Below the pieces are notes generated by a model. The model was given only the letters and a program-made list of their open reading frames with translations, was not told the origin of the DNA and ran no database searches. The position numbers were made by a program, and so were the translations under genes. From Parachlorella kessleri (taxonomy: Eukaryota > Chlorophyta > Trebouxiophyceae > Chlorellales > Chlorellaceae): a stretch of 64,000 nucleotides of DNA. The stretch covers positions 1 through 64,000 of the forward strand of contig BBXU01002438.1 of assembly GCA_001598975.1 (NCBI GenBank), written 5' to 3'. This document shows positions 47,719-57,880 of this stretch, piece by piece. Position 1 is the first letter of the stretch. Every line of letters starts with the position of its first letter.

Positions 47719-49440
47719 CTATCGTGTTCGTTGTGACCCCATGAAATGCGCACGCACGTCCGCCTGATAGCTAGGGTGTTCAGTGCCGCACCAGCGGTCC
47801 CAGTGGGTGAAGTACAGCGAGAAGTGCTTGTTGGGGAAGCGGTGGTGCATGTCATGATGCCGCACGGTGTTGAGCGCTGTGCATGGCTTGGCCCCATGCC
47901 ACAGCAAGCTCAGCAGGGATTCCAAGCTTGGGACGAAGGGTGCAATTTCATACCCAGCGTGGCCACCTGCAAAACATATAGATGGGGCGGGTAAGCAAGA
48001 GCTATGGTTCCTTGTCGGGGCTGATGGACATGCTGCTAACGCTGCACAATACAATATATGCTACAGTCCTGCTGGCTTCGGCACCGAAGACAGTGTTAGC
48101 AGGCACCCAGGCAGGCGGTGGAAGCAGCAGCATGCTGCGAGTGCAAGGAGCCAAGCTTGGAGGCTTCGGGAATCAAGAAATAAGATCGCAACTGCTTTCG
48201 AGAAGGCGGAGGCATAGCAGCAGGCAGGGGCGCCCCGCGGCCGACCCACCGTTGTGTATGATGGTGGTGAACAGATGGTACACCCGGTGCAGGCCTATGT
48301 GGATGGGAAAGAGGAAGCAGACCAGGACCTCGTTAGCAAACACTATCACGGCTTCCAGTATATGGAAGCTGTAGCCGGTGAAGGCTGTTGGCACCATTGA
48401 CCTGCAAAATAAGGGGGCAGCACCAACCTTGAGAGACCAAGCCACAGCTTGCAATCACTACGGAGAGGTTCAGTCCGGGTGAGCGACAGGTCTTCTGGCC
48501 GGGGCCCCCAACAAGCGGTGCAGACTTACAGGGACTGCTAGTATATGCACGTCTGAACCACCATGAGGTCTGGGAAGCCCCAAAGCCCCCATTGCCTGAC
48601 GATGACTACCAGCCTGGGCTACCTCACACTATGGTATGTACCTGTATGCACCTGCTGTTAGAACTGGCCTCAAGTCTCACCGATGGTGCATCAGATGTAC
48701 ATGGAGGTACAGCGGCTTCCAGTGTAATAGCCGGTGCATCCAGTAGAACCATGTGTCATGGAGGTAGTCAAGGGCCACCACAGTGACAGCCATGTATGCC
48801 ACCTGTGGGGGGCGGGAGAGCATGTTGACTACTGAGCCTGTCCTGGCCCAGAACTGACAAATCTGACAAAACAGCAAGAAGCTGCAATTATGCAGCAGCA
48901 TAATATCACAGCTTCTGGGAGCTGCCAACGGTTGGGTGTGCAACAGCATCCTCGTTCATACCAACTCCTACCATCTTGCATGTAGAAGCCAAGGCAAGGC
49001 ACGCCTAGCAATTTTGACTTGCCTCGCTGACTGTGGTGGGTGTTGTTGCATATAGCTTGCTATGCCCGTGCCTGTAGAGCTGTTCCACCAACCAGAAGGC
49101 ACCGGCCTTGACAAGGATTGGGGCTGCAAGACACATGTACATACTATAGCTGCCCCCTACCTCTGGAACCAAACCTTTTGGTAAAGCAGGGGCTTGCCCA
49201 GCTACCAAGCTCCCTGGCAGTCCATTTTGCAGTGCTGTCAAGTGCTGTCAAGGGCAGCTCACCTATGCTATCTCGTGCCTCTTGCAGCACTTGGCCCTCT
49301 CTGCGCTGACCCTTTTGCACCGTTTGAAACTCGTGCAGCCGGGGCAGCAGAAAGTGCAGCACTGCTGCCATCACATAGTAAGTCGTGGCTATCTGGCAGA
49401 CAGCCACCAGAAACCCCCCTCCATATAGGGGCCATAGCAT
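47719..49440 (-). CDS. Fatty acid hydroxylase / sterol desaturase superfamily membrane di-iron oxygenase
   Basis: Integral membrane non-haem di-iron oxygenase. Known relatives hydroxylate sphingoid bases or fatty acids, or desaturate/oxidise sterols. Five exons fit in phase to about 286 aa: 49440-49263, 49123-49023, 48862-48681 (acceptor could also be at 48,853), 48401-48250 and 47966-47719. Hydrophobic segments lie in exon 1 (MLWPLYGGGFLVAV) and exons 3-4. The iron-ligand clusters are HRLLH (136-140), HLMHH (149-153) and HHDMHH (241-246), followed by the family ending FTHWDRWCGTEHP. Intron 2 has a GC donor. The substrate cannot be read from sequence. It sits inside the biotin gene group, and its start codon is only ~160-320 bp from that of BioB on the other strand. 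Confidence 0.9.
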
Positions 49441-49599
49441 CTGGAAAGGTTGCTAGTGCCAAATCAAAGGCAGACGCCTGAAGCCTGCACCAGTGGATGT
49501 CGGTGCAGATATCGAGCAAGTGGCATGCACTGCAGTCGCCAACCTATAAAGGAGGCCTCACATCCAATCAGCTCTGTAGCTCCTTGACAGTTTCATCAC
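49441..49599. promoter_or_regulatory. Compact divergent promoter between the oxygenase gene and BioB
   Basis: TATAAA at 49,545-49,550 on + lies 50 nt before the first BioB ATG (49,600), giving an expected transcript start near 49,575-49,580. CCAAT is at 49,564-49,568. On the other side the oxygenase ATG (49,440) is ~105 nt from the same TATA. The two genes almost certainly share this control region. Confidence 0.6.
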
Positions 49600-52500
49600 A
49601 TGATCAAGATTGCCTTCTGGGTGTCTGGGCTGAACGCCGGTCCAGTTTGGGTCGCCAGCTGTCCTCAGCACGCGGACCATGGACACTCTATCCCTGTCGT
49701 TTCAGCATCGATGGGGTGCTGTGCAGCGATCGCACCGCCATCGATGCTCTGGACTGCAGGGATGCTTTCGCGCGCCCTGCTAGGCAGGCACTGGACCGCC
49801 GGTGCAGCATGTGCCCTAGCCTCGAGCAGGCAGATAAACACGTCTGCATGGCGCGGGCACGTGCAGCCCGTCCCAGCTGATATTGATGGTGACAGTAACG
49901 CAGCTCCCGGGGAGGCTGGGGTCAATGGAGCACTGGGTCACCGGCGATGGCTAGCAGAGCTGGGAGCCATCCGCACCGACTGGACGTAAGGCTGTATATG
50001 GGATAGGGCTCGCTATGTGCTTCCCTGCGTTGGGTAGATACCTGCACTTGTTTAGGTACCAAGTACACCTGGGTTTGGTGGAAAAGGAGTCTTGGCCTGC
50101 TGTAGGAGAAGGCACTGCTAAACCCGATGCAAAGCTGACCGTCGCTCAGCTTGGAAGGGGCTCAGCTTTAGGCATACAGTGAATCTGCAAGGCAGGCCCG
50201 CTAGGTTTCCTGCCGTTGCGCCTGTCCCACTTGGGCACCCACCCCTTGCAGGAGGGAGGAGGTGGCCGATGTCTTTGCTACCCCCCTACTGGAGCTAGTC
50301 TATCATGCAGCCACTGTACACCGCATGTACAACGACCCTTCCATGGTGCGCCCAAAGAGGTAGCCCGTGACCACAGCCTTTGTGTTGTGGGCTTGGGAAG
50401 GATGCCGTGGCATACCTCAAAGCTGGGTGGCTTTCTTTGTTGCCTGGCTTGTTCCTTATGAGTAACTATCGGTGAAGCCCAGCGTCGCACCTCTTGTCCT
50501 CGTGGGTCTGTCATTGCACCATCACGGACTCCAGACCGCATCTGGTTGCTGTGCAGGTCCAACGGTGCACTCTGCTCAGCATCAAGACCGGCGGCTGCCC
50601 TGAGAACTGCGGCTACTGCAGGTGATCCAGACCCATAGGGAACAACCCCTGAATTGCCGTGATGCTTGCCAGTGATAAGCAATCCTTACTGTGCTCCTGC
50701 ACACCCCCTTGCACCTGGACAAGGGTATAGATGCTTCCCTGAGTTTAGGCTCACATGGGGGGAGCACTGGCAATCACCTGAGCAGCAGCTTAGGATTGCT
50801 ATGGGCTTGCCGGTGCAGCCAGTCTAGCCACTGGAGCAAGGACACTGGTCTGAAGGCGGAGAAGCTCATGGACTTGGAGGAGGTCTACCAGGCAAGTGGG
50901 GCCCAGATGTGATGAAACTGTCGTCACCAATGGATGAAGTGGGTTCAGCCGTCTAATGGTCGTCAAGTGCGACGTCTTGTGAAGTCTTAATTGTCACCGG
51001 AGGGTCGCCCTCTGTGTGATTGTTTTTGGTGTGTAAGTGGGGCCGAGATAGCAGAGCAGCACGCCTGAGATAGCAGTGCGCGAAGAAGCGGGCTTCCCCC
51101 GCTGGCTGCAGGCAGCCCTCCGAGCCAAGCAGGCCGGCAGCACCCGCTTCTGCATGGGGGCGGCATGGAGAGGACCCTCTCAGGTCTGACCTATCCCTGC
51201 CCTTTTTTGGAATTTTGATTTATTCTTGCTCTTACAATCTGTGACCACATCTCGGATGCCCTTGCTCCGACTGCACCCCATAGGTACTCCATATCCCAGG
51301 TGAATGCAATAGGATGTCTCGTGGCTGGTCACCTGCTGGCACCTGGCGCTGGTGGGGCTGTCCCAGTCCTCTGGTGGGGCCTGCATCACTACTGGCGCCA
51401 GGGCCAGCGGGGCAACTTGCATGTTGGGAGAGTTGTATGAATCTACCCCTTGGCAGCCATGCACCTCAAGTGCCTCATTGCGTTGCTCCCTGGGTTTCCA
51501 CGCCTGATCATATGTAAGACAATACCTTCAAGCATAATGGCTAGAAAGACCCAAAGTGACAAAACCGTTGGCTAATAACCCTACTAAAAATGACTGATAT
51601 GGAGCTGCAGGTGGGCAAGGGGCAATGGACCCGCGTGCTAGACATGGTGAAGCGGATCAGGGCGCTGGACATGGAGGTGAGTCAACGCTTACCTCATCTT
51701 TGACCGTTTTGGAACTCTGTGCAAGCTTGGCCTCCGCCAGTTGGTGCGCGAGACTGCAAAATCCGCCCATCTGATCCTTGCCAGTGGGGCCTAGGGCTGA
51801 GAGACTGAGGGAGACTGTGGCAGGACCTTGTGTCACCAGGCTGCAGCAGGAGTCAGGTTCCCCGCTGTGCCTGCTGCGTCCAGGTGTGCACCACGCTGGG
51901 CCTGCTGACGCCAGACCAGGCGCAGGAGCTGAGGGAGGCCGGCCTGACTGCCTACAACCACAACCTGGACACCTCGCCAGAGTACTACGAGAAAGTCACA
52001 ACCACACGCAAGTATGAGGTGAGGACCGACACCTTTCGAACATGGCGCTGTGGTGGGTATGAACTGTTGGTCCACCCCTTTTGGGCAACTTTGGCAGAGG
52101 AGGCCTGGCTGTCTACGAGTAACATTGCCGACAAGGAGGTCATCACTGCGAGTGTGAGATCCGGGTGAAAATCCTTCATGGCTGAAAGCCCGCCCAAACA
52201 AGGGTGGTAATCGTGCTATGTAATACCTGGCCATCCTTGGCGCGGCTATATTGTAGGCAGCGGGGCAACAGTTCTCGAGGCGGAGAACCAGCGTTGGATT
52301 TATAGGTGTGCGGCGGGCCGACCTTCCTACCTGCGGTTTATGGCTGAGAGCGGCTGGTGCCCCTGGCCTACATTGATTTCCAGGACCGGCTGAACACCCT
52401 GGAGAACGTGCGGCAGGTTTTCATCCTATCTGCTGGTTCATGCTGCGCGCTGTGGCTTGCGGCTGAGGCCCTTAGCCTGCCATGACCTTGCAGGACCGGC

Positions 52501-54112
52501 TGAACACCCTGGAGAACGTGCGCCAGGCCGGCATCAGCGTGTGTGCTGGTGGTATCATCGGTCTGGGCGAGGGCAAGATGGACCGGGTGGGGCTGCTGCA
52601 CCAGGTAACGATTGTTCTGCTGTCTCCTCTCTGTGTCTTGGATACTTGTTGATGTGTGCAAGGTGCTATTGGACCCGGTGGAGCTGCTGCACCAGGAATT
52701 CATCTCCTGCGCTTCCTTCTGGTTGGTTCCACATACTCTCGAGGCATGGGCGAGGGGAGGGTGGACTGATGCTGCTGCATCAGGTCCTGCGCAGTCACTC
52801 GAAATTTTCTCGTGCAGCCACGAATAACACATTGGCTGGGAGGTGGCAATTCGGTGGCGGGGCTGCTGCGGCTCCTGGTTCTGTGCACAGCACTAGACGA
52901 CGCCTTTCTCAACTTGTACGCATCAACACCCACATGTGAAACCCTTTGCCAAACTCATGCAACCCCCCGCAGCTGGCCACCCTCCCCGCCCACCCCGAGT
53001 TGGTCCCCATCAATCTGCCACCCTTTGTCAAATTCGTGGAACCCCCTGCAGCTGGCCACCCTCCCCGCCCACCCCGAGTTGGTCCCCATCAATCTGTAAC
53101 CCTTTGTCAAACTCGTGGAACCCCCTGCAGCTGGCCACCCTCCCCGCCCACCCCGAGTCTGTGCCCATCAACGCCCTGGTGGCTGTCAAGGGCACCCCCA
53201 TGCAAGGCAACCAGGCCCCGGAGGCGCTGGATGTGGTGCGGTGCATCGCCACCGCCAGAGTCATCATGCCGCGCACGGTGGTGCGCCTGTCGGCTGGGCG
53301 GATGAACTTTGGGCTGGGGGACCAGGTGAGCTGTGGTGCGCTATGCTGTGCTGGGTTGTGCTCTGTGTTGTGTGGCGTGGACGTTGATGCGTGATTCCCC
53401 GGTGCACAAACAGGGGGTGGGGTGCAAGAGCGCTGTGCTGTGCTACGTTGTGCTATGCTCTGGGTACTGTGGGAAGGCTTGGAGTTCCTGCTGCTGTGGA
53501 TGCTGGACCCTCTTTTGGTTGGGGTCTGCCAGAAAGAGATGCCATGGCAAATATCCTGCCATAGCCAGGTCGCTGCACGACCTTGCTGTATGCGTATATG
53601 GTGTCAGCCTAGCCTACTGTGGAAACCTCTGCTACCATCGCACGGCCGATCCCCGTACCACCGGCAACTGCGTTTGCCCACACGTAGCCCCTTAACTTAC
53701 GGGGGGGTTGCCCACGCTGCTTTGCCCGCTGCAGGCGCTGTGCTTCATGGCGGGGGCCAACTCCATCTTCGACGGCGACAAGCTGCTCACCACCCCCAAC
53801 AACGACCGCAACGAGGACCTGGCCATGTTTGAGGCCCTGGGCCTCCGCTCCCGCCCCGCTTTCTTGCCCTATGGTGCCGGCAATGAGTCCTCCGCCACCG
53901 ACTTTGCCGCTGCTGCTGCCGGCGAGGCAGGCGGCTGCCGCGGCGACGGCAGCTGCGGCGGCGATCACGGGCACGGGCACGGGCATCACCACCATGGGGT
54001 GGAGACTGACTCCCATGAGCAGGGCCGCGGCGAGGCGGCTAGTGCGCATGCTGGCGGGGGGTGTGGGGGCAGGGGCGCGTGCGGGGGCCACCAGCATGCT
54101 GCGCACGCTTAG
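49600..54112 (+). CDS. BioB: Biotin synthase (radical SAM) with His/Cys-rich C-terminal tail
   Basis: Radical SAM enzyme inserting sulfur into dethiobiotin, the last step of biotin synthesis, mitochondrial in plants. Ten exons fit in phase to about 524 aa: 49600-49985, 50252-50345, 50557-50621, 50819-50891, 51112-51183, 51611-51676, 51884-52018, 52494-52604, 53131-53325 and 53735-54112. The radical SAM cysteines are in CPENCGYC (C174, C178, C181). [32 protein letters not shown] and VRLSAGR match the family. In-frame Mets at 49,711, 49,744 and 49,762 are alternative starts; the segment from 49,762 ([11 protein letters not shown]) looks like a mitochondrial presequence. After the family end, ~55 extra residues are rich in G, C and H ([10 protein letters not shown] near 478-487). 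Intron 4 has a GC donor. Confidence 0.95.
52381..52525. repeat. Duplicated start of BioB exon 8
   Basis: The ~31 nt segment GACCGGCTGAACACC to AACGTGCG, preceded by a CAG acceptor, occurs at 52,381 and again at the true exon (52,494), 112-113 bp apart. The first copy is followed by CGGCAG and then GTTTTC, so it could in principle be spliced as a 36-nt mini-exon. Looser copies of the exon 8 end plus donor (GGGCTGCTGCACCAG) occur near 52,665 and 52,765. Confidence 0.85.
52970..53160. repeat. Three-copy 79 bp array at the acceptor of BioB exon 9
   Basis: CAGCTGGCCACCCTCCCCGC recurs at 52970, 53049 and 53128 with a 79 bp period, so the acceptor and first ~35 nt of exon 9 are present three times. 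Only the last continues into the exon. The intron part of the unit carries CCTTTGTCAAA. Confidence 0.95.
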
Positions 54113-55271
54113 CCAGCCACCAAGCTGAGCGGGTGCAGGTGATGGGCATGCTGCATATGCTACGAGTACCATGTCTGCCCTGCATCCTGCTGTGCTGCCC
54201 GCCAGCCTGTGCCTTTGAGTGTAAGGCCCAGCTGTCACCAGCCTGAGTAGCACTTGATGGGGGCCATGGTGTTCGCCAAAGCTAGAGACGGGTTCTAGGG
54301 ATGCTTGGCTCCCCTGTTGTTGTGGCGAGCGAAGACTGCTGGGGCGCACTGCGACTGGCACTGAACTGTTAACTGTCTTTTCCCTCCACAAGGGAAGGTG
54401 AGAGAGGAAATAGTGCATTCCCTTCAAGACTTGGGTGGTGTCTTTCCAAGACTGTTGACGCTTGCTGGCTGCCTTGTGTTGGGCAACTGGCCTGATTGCA
54501 GCATGTGTAGCATTCATGCAGATGAGAGCAGCGAATGTAGTAGTTGCGAGTGTTAACACAGATTGCTTCAGGCAAGTAGCGTCGACAGCCACCTGATCTC
54601 TACCATCATGGCACTCTTTTCTTATTCGGCAAATTGAGACTAGAAGTTGCTTGCTTTGTGGCATTGCGGGCTATTTAGTGCAGCTGACATTGGGCCAGCC
54701 GTGCATCAGCCATGATGCATGACTCAAAGGCTCAGCCATGATGCACAAGGCTTTCAGCCATGACTCACAACATCCAGGGGCGCCCTCCAACTGCTACACC
54801 CTCCCTGCCTCTCTGTGCTAGCTACTGGCAGGGGGCGCCTGTAGCAGGGTGCTTTACACACCAAAGCTTCCCAACAAGGAGGTATTAGGCAATAGATGCG
54901 CACAAGTAGCTCCCCAACAACGTACCCTTGGATCAAATACTTACAGCCTCTGCAAGCACTGCTGCCACAGCGCTGCCTGCATGGGCGGTGGCTAATACGC
55001 GTGAGCCCAGCAAAATTTCCAGGAGAAGGCCTGAACACGTGCCGTGGAACAAAGACCACTTCAGCACCGATGTGAAGATCGACCCCTCCTGCAAAGTGGG
55101 TACTGGGCAGGGCCCCAGGCGCCCCTGTTCGTTGAGCTCCCTGAAACTCTGCTAGGGTGCCTACTAAGTAGAGCCGGGGCTGGGCACCCTTCTCTCGTCA
55201 CCACCCACCGGGCAGCCTATGGCAGCAGAGTCTGCCCTGCTCTGCCTGCTCTGCCGGCCTGGCCATGCAGC
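54113..55271. other. Intergenic, tail-to-tail between BioB and the ankyrin gene
   Basis: TGTAA at 54,220-54,224, 108 nt after the BioB stop, is the likely poly(A) signal. TTACA near 54,940 (minus-strand TGTAA) would serve the ankyrin gene. Three near-repeats of CAGCCATGATGCA/CAGCCATGACTCA lie at about 54,707-54,770. No coding exon recognised. Confidence 0.5.
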
Positions 55272-57554
55272 TCAGTAGGCTGACAGCACCTCCCGAGTGA
55301 AGCGGAAGGCGTTGGACCAGCAGGCCTGCAGCAGGTCCAACGTAAGTGGTGTAACTGGGTGCTGTTTTTCAGCGCGTGGGTGCAATAGTTCAGCCCTGAC
55401 AGTACAGCCCGGCCCTACCGCTTTGTTCGCATTCCTTGCCACCCTTTGTTAACTGTCCATGCTATCCTCAATCATATGCATACCACCAGGATATTACAAT
55501 GCGGCAGGCAGCACTTTGCACCGGCCATGGTGGTACGCTTTGAATGGCTGGGCGCCCACAGCATGGACAGCATGGCAATGCCCTCCAGGAATGACATGGG
55601 CTTGCTGGTGGGGGGGCATAGCAACCCTGTCTTATTACGCGCTACTCTGGAAATACATGACAACATCGCAGTCGTCTTAGGCAAGACACCGAGCATGCCT
55701 GCATCCAGCCCTGTCAGCCCAATTTCACCCCTTCCTCCTTGCTAATTACAATGCCTGCTACAATAACAGACTGGTGGCAGTACAGGTTTCTCCCTAACTA
55801 CTCCCCCTGTTCGCACTACCTGGGACCCTGACTAATCGCAGCAGCTCACCTGGCACAGGTCGATGGGCACCTTGTCCTGCCACCCTTACTAGCAGCAGCT
55901 GACCTGGCACCCTTACTAATAGCAGCAGCTCACCTGGCACAGGTCGATGGGCACCTTGTCCTGCTTGTTGCGCAGCTCGCGGTCGGCGCCGTGCATGAGC
56001 AGGAACTTGACAATCTCCACGTGGCCCCGCATGGCGGCCCAGTGGAGGGCGGTGTTGTCACCCTGCACAGCAGGCGCAGCACAGCAGGAACTTGAAAATC
56101 TCCACATGGCCCCCCATGGCGGCCCAGTGGAGGGCGTTGTTGTCACCCTGCACAGCATCAGGCACAGCAGGGATGGGGCTTCTTAGGCCCGGAACTGACT
56201 CAGAGGCTGGCAACAGCAGTGCCGGTTTGTGGCGCTGGGTTGATGCCCCTGCAGAATCACCCAGGTGAAGGGTATTTTGCTTTGCGCCCAGGTTCACTAA
56301 GCACCTGCTAGCCAGGCGATGGGAGCCTCTAGACGACTCTCCCAGCTAGCGCCAAGTTATTTTGCCACGTGCCAACCCACCAGGTCAAGGGAGTTGACAT
56401 CGGCGCCCTGCTGGACCAGGTACTTGACGGTCTGGTAGTGGCCGTTATGCGCGGAACGGATGAGGGGCGTCTCGCCCATCTGCACCGACGCCGCCCAAGG
56501 GGGAACCCCGGCTAAGCTAGTAGCAGGTGTGGAACCAAGGCCTGGGTCGTGTAGCTCCGAGGGAAGTCCAGCAGCAAGCCGGCCATGGGAGCACGTAGCA
56601 GCAGCAGCGGCAGGGCATGCCCGGCTAGTAGTCCAGTCTAACAGCGTACCCCCACCTGACCATGCTGCCGTGAGTCCCCCAAGTGAGGCCAACAAAAAGC
56701 CAGGATGTACTATGCCCACAAGATGCAAGTACCAATTCTTAATGGCATGCCCGGCTGGGCGGCACATACCACATTGCGCTGCTCGATGTCGGCGCCCTCA
56801 GACAGCAGCAGCTTGCAGCAGGTGAGGTGGCCTGCAGGGGCCAGCACAGGCGCTGCTGTGACAGCCGGTGAGGGGAAGTCTGGGCGTTGAAGCTGAGGTG
56901 TGGTCAAGCGTCCCAAAGCCCCTGTGCCGGTCCAGTCCACTCAGGCTGTGCTTCCTGCTCAGTCCATCTGCCTAACTGCTATCACATACGCACCCTTTCC
57001 ACCTTGTGTCTGCCTTCCACTTACGACCATTTCTCCCCTACACCCACCGTTGCCAGCTGCCAAGATCAGGGGAGGGTCACCGCAGTGGTCAGACTCGTTC
57101 AGGGGAGCACCCTGCAAGGTGCGACAATGGTTCTATGTGAAACCTATGGTCGTGACAAGCCAAGTTTGCTCATGCATGGGTGCACACTTCTCTTGCGCAG
57201 CTGAGCCCTGGCAGTCCCACAGCTCCGATGCACTAAGAGAAAACCAAATGTACGACATTGGCAGCTTTGAAGTCCTGGCCAGAAATGATGTGTACACTCA
57301 GCTGCTGGATTGATTGTCACCCACCTCCTCAATGTGCTCCTTCACCCAGTCATAATACCCATCGACGCAGTCCCTCCAGATATTGCTCTTCTCCGGCACG
57401 AACTTGCCGTTCTGCAGGCGTCATGGAAGGGTGATCAGGGCACAGGTCTGCCCAGTGGCTTGCCTAGCAGGGCTGCGAGGGGCCGGCAAGGTCAATGAAT
57501 GTATAGCAACAAGAGGGCATAGCCAAGGGGGCTTACAATCAAGTCAAACGGCAT
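55272..57554 (-). CDS. Small ankyrin-repeat protein
   Basis: A ~170 aa protein made almost wholly of ankyrin repeats, thus a protein-binding module of unknown partner. Seven exons fit in phase: 57554-57537, 57411-57325, 57111-57048, 56831-56770, 56479-56381, 56062-55934 and 55325-55272. After a short N-terminus (VPEKSNIWRDCVDGYYDWV), repeats are recognisable as PPLILAAGNGHLTCC, ETPLIRSAHNGHYQT and TALHWAAMRGHVEIVKFLL. The C-terminus ends RFTREVLSAY. No signal peptide or other domain is visible. The 18-nt first exon is inferred from the only in-phase ATG upstream and is the least certain part. Exon 6 has partial duplicates on both sides. Confidence 0.82.
55840..56155. repeat. Partial duplications on both sides of ankyrin exon 6
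   Basis: The donor side (CACCTGGCACAGGTCGATGG) occurs at about 55,851 and 55,931. The acceptor side (exon start with TGGGCCGCCATG on the gene strand) occurs at about 56,062 and again about 86 bp upstream in transcription sense (56,148). Decoy donor and decoy acceptor therefore flank the same exon. Confidence 0.9.
56623..56702. repeat. Dispersed repeat, copy 2 (ankyrin gene intron)
   Basis: Same orientation and about 80% similar by eye to 24,945-25,028: TAGTCCAGTCTA, then TGACCATGCTGCCGT, then GGCCAACAAAAAGCC. Confidence 0.75.
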
Positions 57555-57880
57555 GGCGCAGGATGAAACGTCAAGGTCTCGGAACAAGTAGCGCCTCTAG
57601 CTCCTTCTTTACAGACACATACAATAAGTGTCGCAAGGGGTCGAATGCGAGTGGGCTGCCTCAAGCTCCGCAGCGTTTCGAAGTCTGCTCAGCAAGGCGC
57701 GCCCAGGCGTGCCTGCTCCGTCTTGACGTAACCCTAAAAAATGAGCGCTAAACCACAAGATGTTGTCAGTGGCATGGGTAGTGGGCAGCTAGCCCCATTG
57801 CCTTGAAAGAAAGATGTTTTGTCCCTAACTGCAACAAACTGTGAGGGCACTCTCATTTCTTGTGCACGATCGCCTGCCAC
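57555..57880. promoter_or_regulatory. Divergent promoter region of the ankyrin and carrier genes
   Basis: 326 bp between start codons on opposite strands. No TATA box recognised. No coding segment. Confidence 0.5.

Noticed and set aside
32406..54112. Bacterial contamination or recent transfer of a bio operon
   Set aside because: All three biotin genes have many spliceosomal introns, plant-type fusion and C-terminal features, different strands and large gaps.
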